Positions 1-12,124 of a stretch of 64,000 nt of DNA are shown here, in pieces (the first letter of the stretch is position 1; the number at the start of each line of letters is the position of its first letter). The translations under genes and the position numbers were made by a program. Below the pieces are notes generated by a model. It had not been told where the DNA came from, did not search any database, and saw nothing but the letters and a program-made list of their open reading frames with translations. The stretch is from Tuctoria greenei (lineage: Eukaryota > Streptophyta > Magnoliopsida > Poales > Poaceae): positions 117,830,866-117,894,865 of the forward strand of contig JAYESD010000010.1 of NCBI GenBank assembly GCA_036927565.1, in the 5' to 3' direction.

Positions 1-500
1 GTCGCTTTTAAGCTTAGGCAGCCCACGTATGCGACCAAGAGCACTAACACGTGTGAGATGATCAAAGCCTGCATGACCAAGCCCACGATGCCAAAAATAT
101 AAGTCTTTCAAATCGTTAGCAACTAGACACATATGCTTAGAGGATGACATATCAAAATCAGCTTTAAAAACTATTCTAAACCGAGACATGTTAAAAATAA
201 GCTCATCATTTGAATCTACAACCTTGCAAAAAAATTTAGTGAAGTTAACTTCTAGATTTCCATCTAGTAATTGTGAAAAGGAAAGCATGTTGTATTTCAA
301 ATTTTTGACAAGTGTCACATCTTTCAAAGTGTAGTGATTATTTACTCTAACCGAACCCTTAGCAATTATAGGAGTTGAAGAATTATCTGCAGAAGTAACA
401 TTCTCTACACGTGACACAAAATAGAGGGAGGATAACCATTCTTTGTTACTGGTCGTGTGGCGTGAGCAACCTGAATCAACAAGCCAAATGTTTTCCTTCA
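1..500 (-). CDS. Copia-1 protease and gag-pre-integrase segment (partial, runs off the left edge)
   Basis: The minus strand is open from about position 500 down to 1. It begins with the Ty1/copia protease signature WLVDSGCSRHTTSNKEW (active-site DSG near 466-474). About 130 residues later comes the gag-pre-integrase motif YFWHRGLGHAGFDHLTRVS near 70-20, whose His residues belong to the HHCC zinc finger of copia integrases. Integrase, reverse transcriptase and RNase H would follow to the left. The frame carries no stop in view, unlike the upstream gag, so it may be part of a once continuous gag-pol now broken further upstream. No independent start codon is expected because the protein is made as a polyprotein. 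Confidence 0.85.
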
Positions 501-2786
501 TCAAGCGTGTAACCTACATAGAAGCACAATACGTCGATGACTCAAAATTGGGGTTAGTCAAAAAGCATTTAGGAATCCAGTACTGAGTCACACGACGCCC
601 AGCAGGAATAACATGCAAAAGATGAGAAAATGTAGTAGATTTATGAGCCAAATTTTGAGAATTCTTGTTCCCAACTATGGTTTCATAAAGTGTGTTATGT
701 GTAGCACAAAAAACAGTAGGTTTGAGAGCAAACTTTGCATTTTTATGACTCATTACAGCAGGTTGCATGTTCCTAACATTCAATTCAGTACGTGCAACAA
801 GTTTTGCTCGGTTGTTATGTGATCTAGTAATCATTCTTTCCTTTTTCTGTTGTTTAGCTAGTCTATAACAAAAATCTATAATATGACCATCTCTACCACA
901 GTAGGTACAATGAAAAGTAATCTTATGTTCATGTCTAGATGAGAAAGCAACATGTTTATTAGAAACCGAATGAGACATTACTCCTGCAGATTTGAAAACC
1001 ACTTCTTTTTCTTTAGGAACTGTTTGAATCAAATCAATTCCTAATAACTTTACAATCGTAGGTGGATGTGCTTTAGCATGAGCATGAGAATCAAAACCTA
1101 AACCAGTTTTATCATTGCAAGACTTGGAAGAGTTCAGCAGCAAATTTAGGTTCTTATTTTCATTACAAAACCGATCTAGGGTCCTATGTATGTCATCAAG
1201 TTTATTGGACAGATCAAGGCAATTTTCACATGAAGTTTTCCTTTTAATTTGTAATTAGTATAGTATTTAACTTCACGAGAACGTAAAGCATTGTTCAAAA
1301 CAGAAATCTCATTCATAGCATCATGTAGCTTCTTGTTAAGATCATCACAACTAAAATGATGCAAATCAATTGTAGAACAACTAGCATCTTTCATATTTTA
1401 TCATTAAGTACAACAAGCTTTTTGTTATTTTCAATTTCAAGTTCAAGTTTATCAAGTGTGGAGGTGTGCGCACTTCTTAAAGAGGATAATTGTTCATATA
1501 TAAGCTCACATGAGGAACAAGAATCACTACTAGGAATCAAAGATTTTAAACGATTAATTTCAGATTCTAGTGAGTCAATTTTAACAGCATTGTCCCTAAG
1601 TTTTTTGTCTTTTTTCTTAACAATAACAGTGGCACGAGAAATAGCATCACATATTTCTTCACAAGTGGGACATACCTCTTCATTGTCGCTGTTGTGTTCT
1701 GCCTTCTCGATACTTGATCTTGAGTTGCCCGCCATGAAGCACATATTTGCCAAATTCTCTTCATCTTCGTCACTTCGAATGTCCACATCGCTCGAGCCAA
1801 GTTCTTAAAGTGCAGAGACAAAACTGTTTACCAATTGGCGACCTGTAAAACACTTCTTCTTGTTGTTGTTGTTTGCTGAGGAGGACCTGAACTTTGTTTG
1901 CTTCTCATCACGGGGAGTAGAACCTGAAAGATTAAGGAAATTTGTATGAAAATGTCCAAACTCACCGCATTCAAAGCACCGTTGAGGTCCACCACTTCCT
2001 CTCCTTCTAGTTCTCACATTTTGCAATGCTTTTGATAACTGAGTATAGAGAAGTGCTAGTCCTCCTCTGGAACTCTTCAATCTATTCAAGGGTTAGATTG
2101 GAAAGCAAAGAAAGTGTACCACAAGATGAAGATTGACTAGAACTAGGCATGTCACGGTGTGAAACAACTGCAAGAGACTTGGTTGGGTCTTTACGTGATA
2201 TTATGTCAAATGCATGTGTTTTTAACTTGGAATATACCACATCTAATGTAAGTGTACTCATGATAGTGGATTCATGAATAGATGTAATTTTCATCTTCCA
2301 AATTGACATGTATAATGCAGTTAACAATTGCCTAGCATTCTCAGCGTCTGAAAAATTAACATTGACACTACACAAATTGCTAAGAATTTTATTAAAGCGA
2401 GCAAATAAATCATCGATGGACTCGCCTAGTTGCATCTCAAAGCACATATATTATTTCTTGAACATATCTTGCGTTACCTCCTTGATCGTGTTGGATCCTT
2501 CATTGTAGTCGAAAAGTGCCTTTCACAAATTGTATGCTGATCGGAGGTGTGCAACACGACCGAAGTTGCTTTGAGTCAATCCTTGTATGATAAAGTTGTG
2601 AGCCTTGTTATTGTTGTCGACATCTCTCATGTTTGCAACTGTAACTTGATTGTTAGGTGACATGTCAAAGTGCTTGAAGACCTTTTCCCAGATGGCAAAG
2701 CCTTGTGCTTGTATGTAAACCTCAATACGTGCCTTCCAAAACCAGAAAATCATTGCCATCGAACACAAAAGGTTTTACAGAGTATT
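501..2786 (-). pseudogene. Copia-1 gag, broken by frameshifts
   Basis: Gag fragments in several frames run 5' to 3' from 2786 down to about 500. First comes the copia gag N-terminus (VFDGNDF at about 2760; KARIEVYIQAQGFAIWEKVF at about 2730-2670), broken at once by a frameshift near 2750. Next is the UBN2-like gag core (2447-2082, LGESIDDLFARFNKILSNL). Then comes a zinc knuckle near 1985-1940 reading CFECGEFGHFHTNF, where the last Cys is Phe. An acidic coiled-coil stretch follows (1786-1391). A second, intact knuckle CTYCGRDGHIIDFC (CX2CX4HX4C) lies near 930-885 in an open segment at 1143-514. Gag would form the virus-like particle and bind the RNA. At least four frame breaks make this copy non-functional. 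Two separate knuckles in one gag is unusual. Confidence 0.85.
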
Positions 2787-3655
2787 TGATAGGATCTTGG
2801 TTCCCGATCTTTCGATGAGAATAGGAGGGTTCGATTTGTGGAGGAGAAAATGTTGGCAATCCGACTACACCGTCCCCAAGACGATGCGCCTTAGCAATCG
2901 GTACACCGACTCCGAAGTTGTATTGATCTTGCTGGCGCACAATCAACCTGACCACGAGGGCCTTTGTTCCTGCAAGCAATCGAAGAACACGCAAGAACAA
3001 GAAGAACAAGTACTTATCTGTTGAATCAATCTAAAGTGGGGTTCTGGATACAAGTAGACGGGCGATCTAGTCGACACGCGCGTGTACAAAGAAGCAGCAG
3101 AAGCTAACTTACAAATAAACAAAAACCCACCAGCTAATGAGGGCGGCTGCTACTATTTATTACCTCCCTAGGGTCGTGAGAAACCCTAATCACGAGTCCC
3201 TAATGGACTCCAAACGATACATGGGCCATGGGCCCAATTTTAGTGATGCAGCACCCTGGACAGAAAAAGGTCTTGGTATTAAAATAACTATTGCGGCCGA
3301 CTCAGAATAGATATGGACATGAGGCCAGATCCGTTCGAAAGTAGACTTGATAATCTTTCCAGGAAGTACTTGAACGCCCAGATCGGAGTCCCTATGAAAT
3401 CGTGGTGGCCGTCACAAGTTGGTGCTATTCTGCTGTCCAAATCCCGTCCGCGCGAATTCCCTTCCCATTGGCTCCTCTCCATTGTTCCTAAGCAAAACAA
3501 GAAAGCATGTAGTTCCACGGTCTAGATAAGATGGACATAAGGCCAAGAACGATTTCACCTCATAGTTTAGTTGACGTGCACGAGCGCGAGTGATCGGACC
3601 AGAAACCGGTAGCTGAGTTGGTGTGGATGTATCGAGGGTGTTGATGTCCTCATCA
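2787..3655 (-). repeat. 3' LTR of CRM-A
   Basis: 869 bp. On the plus strand it starts TGATAGGATCTTGG and ends GATGTCCTCATCA; in element orientation it is TGATGAGGACATC to CCTATCA. It matches 9396-10263, 13357-14225, 20096-20964 and 62186-63053 nearly base for base. It contains the last part of the pol reading frame (stop at 3412-3414), so this LTR is partly coding. Confidence 0.95.
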
Positions 3656-6600
3656 TCCTCCCCTTCTTGCATTTGAGTCGTCCGCGACTCAAGCTCATCT
3701 TCTTCTCCCAAATATGGCTTCAAATCTGCAATGTTAAATGTGGTACTAACCCCAAAATTCGCAGACAACTCGAGTTTATATGCATTATCATTAATTCTTT
3801 CTAACACTTTGAATGGACCATCAGCTCGAGGTAACAATTTAGACTTTCTCAAATCAGGAAACCTATCCTTTCGCAAATGTAACCAAACTAAATCACCAGG
3901 TTCAAAAGTGATAGTTTTCTTTCCCCTACTACCAGCAAGTTTATACTTGGCATTCATGCACTCTATATTCTTCTTAGTGGTTTCATGCAATTTTAAGATC
4001 AATTCAGCACGATGTTTAGCATCAAAATTCACTCGTTCCATTGAAGGAAGAGGTAATAAATCAATAGGAGCACGGGGTACAAATCCATAAACAATCTCAA
4101 AAGGGCATTTCTTAGTACTAGAATGTAGGGAACGATTATAAGCAAACTCAACATGAGGCAAACACTTTTCCCACATTTTTATATTCTTTTTCAAAACAGC
4201 CCTAAGCATGGTAGATAAACTTCTATTCACAACCTCAGTTTGACCATCAGTTCGGGGATGACAAGTAGTTGAAAATAAAAGCCTAGTCCCCAATTTTGCC
4301 CATAACGTTCTCCAAAAATGGCTAAGAAACTTAGTATCACGATCTGAAACTATTGTGTTTGGCACACCATGCAATCTAACAATATCTCGGAAAAACAAAT
4401 CAGCAACATGTGTAGCATCATCACTTTTACGACAAGGTATGAAGTGTGCCATTTTAGAAAATCTATCCACAACAACAAAGATGCTATCCCTCCCCTTCTT
4501 TGTTCTAGGCAGTCCTAAAACAAAGTCCATAGAAATATCCTCCCAAGGCATGCTAGGAACAGGAAGAGGCATGTACAAACCATGTGGATTAAGTCGTGAC
4601 TTAGCTTTTTGACATGTCGTGCAGCGAGCAACAAAGCGCTCCACGTCTCGCCTCATCCTTGGCCAAAAGAAATGACCAGCAAGTATGTCCTCCGTCTTTT
4701 TCACTCCAAAGTGCCCCATCAGCCCGCTTCCATGCACTTCCTGTAACAACAACAAACGAACGGAGCTAGCTGGAATGCATAACTTGTTAGCTCTAAACAC
4801 ATAGCCATCATTGAGGACAAATTTATTCAATGTTTTTCCGTCTTTACATTTCAGCAATACATCTTTGAAATCAGCATCATGTTCATATTGATCTTTAATC
4901 GTTTCTAATCCAAAAATTTTAAAGTCAAGTTGAGATAGAAGAGTATAACGTCTAGATAAAGCATCAGCAATAACATTATCCTTTCCCTTTTTGTGTTTAA
5001 TGACATAAGGAAAAGACTCAATAAATTCCATCCACTTAGCATGCCTACGGTTTAGTTTCCCTTGACTCCTAATATGCTTTAGTGATTCATGATCAGAATG
5101 GATAACAAATTCTTTGGGCCACAAATAATGCTGCTATGTTTCTAAAGTTCGTACAAGAGCATATAATTCCTTATCATAGGTAGAATAATTTAGAACAGGC
5201 CCACTCATTTTCTCACTAAAATATGCAACAGGTTTTCCTTCTTGTAACAAAACACCACCCAATACAATCCCACTAGCATCACATTCAAGCTCAAAAGTCT
5301 TAGAAAAATCAGGAAGTTGGAGAAGTGGTGCATGCGTCAACTTATCTTTCAGTATGGTAAAGGCGTTATCTTGTGTGGTGCCCCAAGAAAAAGGCACCCC
5401 CTTCTTTGTAAGGTCATTCAATGGAGCAGCAATGGTGATGAAATCCTTCACAAAGCGACGATAGAACCCAGCCAGCCCTAGAAAGCTACGCACCTGTGTG
5501 ATGGTCTTTGGTACAGGCCACCCCTGAATAGCCTCTACCTTGGCTTGATCAACTTCAATTCCCTGTGGAGTAACAACATAGCCAAGGAAAGAGACTCGAT
5601 CCGTGCAAAAGGTGCACTTCTCAAGATTAACAAATAATCGTGCCTCACGCAAAGCATTAAAAACAGCACGTAAGTGATCAAGATGTTCATCCATGGATTC
5701 GCTATAAATCAATATATCATCAAAATACACAACAACAAATTTTCCAATGAATGCACGCAAAACCTCGTTCATTAATCTCATGAAGGTGCTGGTGCATTAG
5801 TTAACCCAAAAGGCATGACTAACCACTCATATAAACCGAACTTAGTTTTGAAAGCAGTTTTCCATTCATCTCCTAGTTTCATGCGAATTTGGTGATAACC
5901 ACTATGCAAATCAACTTTTGAGAACACAACAGCACCACTCAATTCATCAAGCATATCATCTAAGCGTGGAATAGGATGACGATATTGAATGGTTATATTG
6001 TTGATTGCTCTACAATCCACACACATACGCCATGATCCATCCTTTTAGGTACTAGAATAACTGGAACAGCACAAGGACTAAGAGACTCACGTACATAACC
6101 TTTGTCAAGTAGTTCTTGTACTTGGCGCTGAATCTCCTTTGTTTCTTCTGGATTTGTCCTATATGGTGCACGGTTGGGCAATGAAGCACCGGGAATGAGG
6201 TCAATCTGGTGCTCAATCCCTCGAAGTGGTGGTAGTGCTGGTGGTATTTCACTTGGAAACACATCAGAATATTCCTGCAAAATGTTAGCAACAGCAGGAG
6301 GCAAAGAATGTTGCACATCGTAAAGGGAAATCAAAGCATCTTTGCATACCAAAGCATAGGCAACAGAGGTGGAAGCAATCAGTTCATTAATATCAGATTT
6401 CGTAGCAAACAAGCATTTTCCCTTCAGAGATATCTCATTTTTCTTATCAAACACAGATTTGGCATTGTTATTGTTCTCAATGTTAGCATGGTCCTGATAT
6501 TTAGTTTTCCTAGCTCTAGCAACATCATCTTGCACAATAGCTTCAGGAGACATAGGATGCAACACAATTTTTTTATCGTGGTAAAGAAAAGAATACTGAT

Positions 6601-8365
6601 TTGATCTACCATGATGCATAGAATCTCTATCAAATTGCCAAGGTCTTCCTAGCAGAATATTACAAGCTTGCATAGGCACAACATCGCATTCAACGACATC
6701 CTTATATGATCCAATAGTAAAATTGATTCGCACAAGTCTAGTTACCTTTGCCTTACCGCTGTTGTTTAACCATTGAATGTAATAGGTATGTGGGTGCGGT
6801 TTGGTGCTTAGTGCCAGCTTGGTCACCATGTCACTGCTGGCCAAGTTGTTGCAGCTACCTCCATCAATGATCATGCGGCAATATCGCTTTTTGACGACAC
6901 ACTTTGTTTGGAATAATGTGTGCCTTTGATTTTGTTCCGCTTTCTCCATTTGTGCACTAAGCACACGCTGCACAATGAGACTATCATAGCGCGCTGCATC
7001 TTCTGCACCAATATGCTCTTCTTGATGTTCATCGCTACCTGCATAGTCAGCTGCAAGCAAAACACATGTATCGTCATCAAAATCGCTAGCAGATGAGTAC
7101 TCACTGTCATCTTTAACAATTAGAACACGTTTGCTTGGGCAGTCACGCTGCACATGGCCAAAACCCTTGCACTTGTGACATTGAACGTCTCTAGATCGTC
7201 TGGTAGATGCTACGGAAGAAGCACTCTTGGTGGGCTTTTGGGTGGTCTTTACTGCTGAGCTAGTGGAAGAAGCACGTGGCTTGTTGCTGGAAGAAGAAGG
7301 TGCTGCCCGACTTTGTGAAGAAGATGGCGGAGAAGCACGCCCAGTCGAAGGAGTAGTCGTGCGTGGTTGCCATGAGCTAGTCTTTCCTGCAGAAATATTA
7401 GTTCTAGAGCTAGCTCGTCGTCCCTGCACTTCCCTTTCAGCTTTACAAGCAAGATGAAACAAACGGGTAACATTATTGTAATCTTTATAAGCAAGTATGT
7501 CCTGAATTTCACGGTTTAAACCACCCAAAAATCTAGCCATAGCTGGTTCCTCATCCTCGTCTAAATTACAACGCAACATATCCATTTGTAATTCCTGAAA
7601 ATACTCTTCTACACTTTTAGCTCCCTGTCTCAATTGTTGTAACTTATTTAACATATCACGTGCATAGTAAGAAGGAACAAATCTAGCCCGCATGAGCCGT
7701 TTCAAAGCATCCCAAGTTTGTGGTATGTTATTAGGATTTTTCTTGCCATGTTCTATCCACCAAACAGAAGCAAAATCAGTAAACTCACTAGTGGCTGCTC
7801 TAACTCTTGCGTTTTCAGGAAACTCATGACATGCAAATTTTTGATCAACAGAAATCTCCCAAGTAATATATGCATTAGGGTCATATTTACCATCAAAATG
7901 AGGTATCTTAAATTTGATCTTGTTAAAAGTATCTTCATGATTGCGTACCTCACGCCGACGATGTCCACCTATGCCTTGACGGTTGCGTTGCAGCCGGCGC
8001 TATGGCCTAGCTTCCTCATCTTCCCCAATCTCCGTATCTGCAGAATAGTCATCTTCATTGTCACGTACAATACTAGGAGCATTGCTCACCTGTCCATCTG
8101 CGGTGTGTCCACGATCCCTCTCCTCAAGGCGCTGCAGGATGGCTCCAATAGAGGTGTTCAATGTTTGAATGGAACTCACCAACGTGCTGATTTTGGTGTT
8201 GGTGTCGATATGCATATTTTCCAATTGACCAAGGCGGTCACTGGTAACTCGAAAATCCTCATTAAGCGCTTTTGTGTGTAGCCGCACTTGGCGTTCGAAG
8301 TGTTGTATAATTCCCCGTGTGCGAGGTGAATGCACGTCTTCATTTGTATTTGCTCCTCCTGCCAT
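3412..8365 (-). pseudogene. CRM-A gag-pol polyprotein, four breaks
   Basis: Reading starts at the ATG at 8365-8363 (MAGGANTNEDVHSP), the same site as in CRM-B. Domains in order: gag core (about 7970-7440), zinc knuckle CHKCKGFGHVQRDC near 7185, protease-like IIDGGSCNN near 6880, reverse transcriptase with VVYFDDILIYS near 5725, RNase H from ELECDASG near 5285, integrase HHCC finger (4740-4600) and DDE core (SMDFVLGLP near 4530, VSDRD near 4345, TDGQTEVVN near 4240). The C-terminus ends inside the 3' LTR. Breaks: a nonsense codon at 8000-8002, single-base losses near 6043 and 5790, and a nonsense codon at 5134-5136. The integrase finger and DDE residues look intact. It has the fewest breaks of the two full CRM copies but cannot make a full polyprotein. 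Confidence 0.92.
3656..3668 (-). other. Polypurine tract of CRM-A
   Basis: AAGAAGGGGAGGA on the minus strand, directly next to the 3' LTR. This is the plus-strand primer for reverse transcription. It lies inside the pol reading frame and encodes part of QEGEDDED. Confidence 0.85.
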
Positions 8366-8809
8366 GGTTAGTAGAAAAAAATCCAATATGAAAGGGTAAC
8401 GTTATCCCTAGCTACAAAGGTGCTGGTGGAGATAATTCGCTCACTCTCAACCTGTTCAATCAAGCTCTTACCTGTTCTTACAAAGCTCAGCAAGAAGGTG
8501 ATGGCAACCAGCAAGTAATGAACAACTTCAAGAGCAGGTGTCAATCTATGGCTTTAGGTGGCTGAACTAGCACAAGGAGCAAACTTTCACCATGTTAATC
8601 ACAACAAGCTGAATAAATATTCTACGACGGTACTGTGCTGATCTTAGTCTAGACCGTACTAGAGACGCGAGCCTAGACACCAATGTCGTCACCAAAAACA
8701 CCCCAAACAACAATCTGATTTTTTTTTCTTTCTTTTTTTCGTTTTTTTTTGTTGGGGTAGTCACCCAAACTCTCTCTAGATGGAATCAGGAGACCCTAGA
8801 ACAAAATTT

Positions 8810-9150
8810 GCACATGCGGCTTTTGATCTTGCACTTGCCTTTTTTTTTCTTCTCTAATTGCTTGTGGCTTTTGTGCGGCTTTTGATTTTGCACTTGCCTT
8901 TTTTTTCTTCTCTAATTGCTTGTGGCTTTTGTGCGGCTTTTGATTTTGCACTTGCCTTTTTCTTGTTGTCAAACTCAAATTACTAATCTGACTCAAACTC
9001 GAAGTAGCAATCTGATTCGAACTCGAACTAGTAATCAGACTCAAACTCGAACTAGCAATCCGACTCAAACTCGAAGTAGCAATCTGATTCAAACTCAAAC
9101 TAGTAATCCGACTCAAACTCGAACTATAAATCTGACTCGAACTAGGTGAC
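8810..9150 (-). repeat. Two tandem repeat blocks in the CRM-A leader
   Basis: Between the primer site and gag are two blocks. One (about 8810-8968) is a 58-bp unit, roughly 2.5 copies, containing GGCAAGTGCAAAATCAAAA in element orientation and an A-rich end. The other (about 8970-9150) repeats short units like AGTTCGAGTTTGAGTCGGAT with single-base variation. The same blocks are in CRM-B at 14480-14948, so they belong to the family. Short apparent ORFs across them are repeat artefacts. Confidence 0.85.
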
Positions 9151-9376
9151 TGAATGTGACACGAACTCGAAACTCTAGTGGTGCAAAACTAAAGACCAGC
9201 AACTTGACTCGTCGAAGCAACCATGAACTCAACAAGTCTTGACTAAGTGGAGAAAGTAAAAGGCACAATGGTCTAGGAATAATGGAAAAAACAGATCTGG
9301 TATTTTTTGGGCTTTTTCTGGACTATAGGATGATAACAGCGGAAAGAAAAGTAATGGTAGCACTCTCACTGATTAA

Positions 9377-9393
9377 CCTTGCTCTGATTACCA
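9377..9393 (-). other. Primer binding site of CRM-A (variant)
   Basis: TGGTAATCAGAGCAAGG on the minus strand, two bases inside the 5' LTR. CRM-B has TGGTATCAGAGCAAGG at the same place, the usual complement of the initiator tRNA-Met 3' end; CRM-A has one extra A. Confidence 0.8.
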
Positions 9394-9395
9394 CT

Positions 9396-10263
9396 TGATA
9401 GGATCTTGGTTCCCGATCTTTCGATGAGAATAGGAGGGTTCGATTTGTGGAGGAGAAGATGTTAGCGATCCGACTACACCGTCCCCAAGACGATGCGCCT
9501 TAGCGATCGGTACACCGACTCCGAAGTTGTATTGATCTTGCTGGCGCACAATCAACCTGACCACGAGGGCCGTTGTTCCTGCAAGCAATCAAAGAACACG
9601 CAAGAACAAGAAGAACAAGCACTTATCTGTTGAATCAATCTAAAGTGGGGTTCTGGATACAAGTAGACGGGCGATCTAGTTGACACGCGCGTGTACAAGG
9701 AAGCAGCAGAAGCTAACTTACGAATAAACAAAAACCCACCAGCTAATGAGGGCGGCTGCTACTATTTATTACCTCCCTAGGGTCGTGAGAAACCCTAATC
9801 ACGAGTCCCTAATGGACTCCAAACGATACATGGGCCATGGGCCCAATTCTGGTGATGCAGCACCCTGGACAGAAAAAGGTCTTGGTATTAAAATAACTAT
9901 TGCGGCCGACTCAAAATAGATATGGACATGAGGCCAGATCCGTTCGAAAGTAGACTTGATAATCTTTCCAAAAAGTACTTGAACGCCCAGATCGGAGTCC
10001 GTATAAAATCGTGGTGTCCGTCACAAGTTGGTGTTGTTCTGCTGTCCAAATCCCGTCCGCGCGAATTCCCTTCCCATTGGCTCCTCTCCATTGTTCCTAA
10101 GAAAAACAAGAAAGCATGTAGTTCCACGGTCTAGGTAAGATGGCATAAGGCGAAGAACGAGTTCACCTCATAGTTTAGTTGACGTGCACGAGTGCGAGTG
10201 ATCGGACCAGAAACCGGTAGCTGAGTTGGTGTGGATGTATCGAGGGTGTTGATGTCCTCATCA
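9396..10263 (-). repeat. 5' LTR of CRM-A
   Basis: 868 bp, starting TGATAGGATC and ending CTCATCA on the plus strand. It would hold the promoter for the minus-strand transcript. It is followed at 10264-10268 by gtatt, matching 2782-2786 on the other side of the element. Confidence 0.95.
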
Positions 10264-10336
10264 GTATTTCTCCATGCCCATTAGTCAAAACACGTGCAAA
10301 TCACAAAGATTAGAGTACTTTGGCTCTGATATCATT
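10264..10336 (-). other. Copia-1 leader: gag start and primer binding site
   Basis: On the minus strand this short piece runs from the 5' LTR through a primer site (TGATATCAGAGCCAAAG, about 10334-10318, tRNA-Met type with one change from TGGTATCAGAGCC) to an ATG at 10281-10279 encoding MGMEKY. The reading resumes at 2786 after CRM-A with SVKPFVFDGNDF, so CRM-A landed about six codons into gag. Confidence 0.85.
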
Positions 10337-12119
10337 TGTAGGATCGAAGAGCACGTGAAAAGCTACCAGAGGGGGGAATGGTATAATTAAACTTTTTTAG
10401 GGGAAGCAACAAAAACCCCTCGGTAGAAAATCTATCTGGTAAGAAACCATGTGTGCAATCTATTTTCAATGTGTCCAACCGTGACAAAAAACAAGTGTGG
10501 ATTGTAAAGAATCAAGTCATGGAACTAATACAACAAGAATCACATGAAAACACTAAGTAGAACTTGAAATATGATCAAAAGACTAGACGAAGGTCAAACT
10601 GCTCTACCCGATTTAAAAACAGACCAGCAATGCTGCATAGAAACTCGTGTGGATCAAAAACCGCAAATACAATGACCATGAAATTTTCAAAGATGATAGA
10701 TAATCAATTTGCGAAGACAACCCAAAAATAATCACGTCAATTGGATCTGTAAAATGCGTATTATGATCAAAATACCAAAGCAGCATCGGTTTGTCCAGAA
10801 ACTCGGCAAGAAAAACTTGTATGAAACGAGGCGGATGAACAAGGCAAAAAACTCCTCTGAAACTACAATATTTATTCAATAGAACACAAGAGGAACAATC
10901 CAAAGTCATCTTACAAAGAACTTTGGCATCACTTGCATATATAACTAGCCCTAAGGCCAACCCAATCCAAACTAAGACTTCCATCCTACTTGGACACTAA
11001 CTCAAACTTACCATAACTACTTAGGACTCTTCCATACACAGATAGAAGCAATCCCAAGACTTCCAAAAATCTTAGGAACGTACTAAACATTCCTAAAATA
11101 ACTCAACTTCATGACCCACACGAAATCTAACCAAAACTAACACAAAATCTTGCATAAATGAACCATAACCACCTCAACCGCTGCATGAGGCATAATCCAT
11201 ACGGTTGGACCTTTCCACCCACATATTCACGTCCACATTTCTTCATCACGCCTTAGAACAATATAGCCACATCCATGCATCTCTTGCATATGTGCAAACA
11301 CTTTCCAACAACGTCCATGATACCTTCATATGCATTGTTCTTGACCAAAACATGTTGTGTGACCTCTCGATCAATTCAACCACAATTCCTTTCGAACTTG
11401 GTTGTTGAACCTCATCTTATCCCTAAGACTAGTTCAATGGATCCTGTCACCAGTCATGTCTTGACCTCAAGAAACACCTGCACATGAACACACAACCAAT
11501 CTTTGCAAGCCCAAGTCCTCGACCTGACTCTCGTTAATCCAAAAAACACAACACCTTACGTGAGCACATCACATAAACATGTTCGGAACCATAGCAATGT
11601 TTAACCACCATAATCAGCCATAACACATCAAAAACATAGTAAATGAATACTAAGCAAACCTTCTCATAAGACAAAAGTAAGTTTGAAACATTGTAAGTTA
11701 AAATAGAGTAGAACAGAATAAAACAGAGCAACTGGACTCAATATGAAAACTCTGCACAGTAACTGTTACTCCCGATATGCATTGAGAAAGTTGGGACAGT
11801 CCTAAACCATCGAGAGTAATGTTACTCCTAAAAACACGTTGGTAAAGATCGACCTGTGTCGACTCACGTCCATCTCACATGTGTGAAAGTTCGGACAATC
11901 CTAAGTGTCCATCATGTGCAAGTCACGCGAGAAAAGTTCAGACAATCTGAAGCGAGAAAACACGTGCAGTTCATGTGCGATGAAGTTCAGACAGTGCAAA
12001 ACGGATTTCCGCAAGTTTGGACAATCCGAAGTGAGCTTTTCAGCAAAACTCAAAACTTTGCGTGTGAACCTTCGCTTTTATTTAAATTGCCAATGTATTC
12101 AGCACACATAGGTCTCACA
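10337..12119 (-). repeat. 5' LTR of Copia-1
   Basis: 1783 bp. On the plus strand it starts TGTAGGATCG and ends GGTCTCACA, that is TGTGAGACC to CCTACA in element orientation. Both ends recur in the chimeric LTR at 31978-32314, which confirms the boundaries. Around 11790-12030 it has five related dyads (GGACAGTCC, CGGACAATCC, CAGACAATCTG, CAGACAGTG, TGGACAATCC), four of them at about 45-bp spacing. Short ORFs here (11205-11731) have no recognisable content. Confidence 0.9.
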
Positions 12120-12124
12120 CATCT

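Larger units (their letters stand above)
2787..10263 (-). mobile_element. CRM-A: Ty3/gypsy chromovirus, CRM-like, complete with both LTRs
   Basis: A complete 7477-bp element flanked by the 5-bp duplication gtatt (2782-2786 and 10264-10268). LTRs run 2787-3655 (3') and 9396-10263 (5'), each starting TG and ending CA. The internal region on the minus strand holds a primer site, a repeat-rich leader, one long gag-pol and a polypurine tract. Pol has the order protease, reverse transcriptase, RNase H, integrase (Ty3/gypsy). The pol frame runs through the polypurine tract into the 3' LTR and encodes GPITRARARQLNYEV, which matches what I know of the CRM clade. The two LTRs differ at roughly 25-30 of 868 positions by eye (about 3 percent). 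The insertion lies a few codons into gag of Copia-1. Confidence 0.95.
1..12119 (-). mobile_element. Ty1/copia retrotransposon Copia-1, 5' part (continues beyond left edge)
   Basis: Read on the minus strand, the order is 5' LTR (12119 to 10337), a tRNA-Met type primer site, gag, protease and the gag-pre-integrase domain, then the window ends. That domain order (protease and integrase before reverse transcriptase) identifies Ty1/copia. The element is split by CRM-A at 2787-10263: the gag reading resumes on the far side of CRM-A and both flanks carry gtatt. The LTR of 1783 bp and the extended gag with two zinc knuckles resemble the Sirevirus/Maximus group, but without reverse transcriptase in view the lineage is a guess. 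A 5-bp flank, catct at 12120-12124, is the expected TSD; its partner lies outside the window. Confidence 0.9.

Noticed and set aside
10318..10334. Functional tRNA-Met fragment
   Set aside because: It is the retrotransposon primer binding site next to the LTR, not a tRNA gene.
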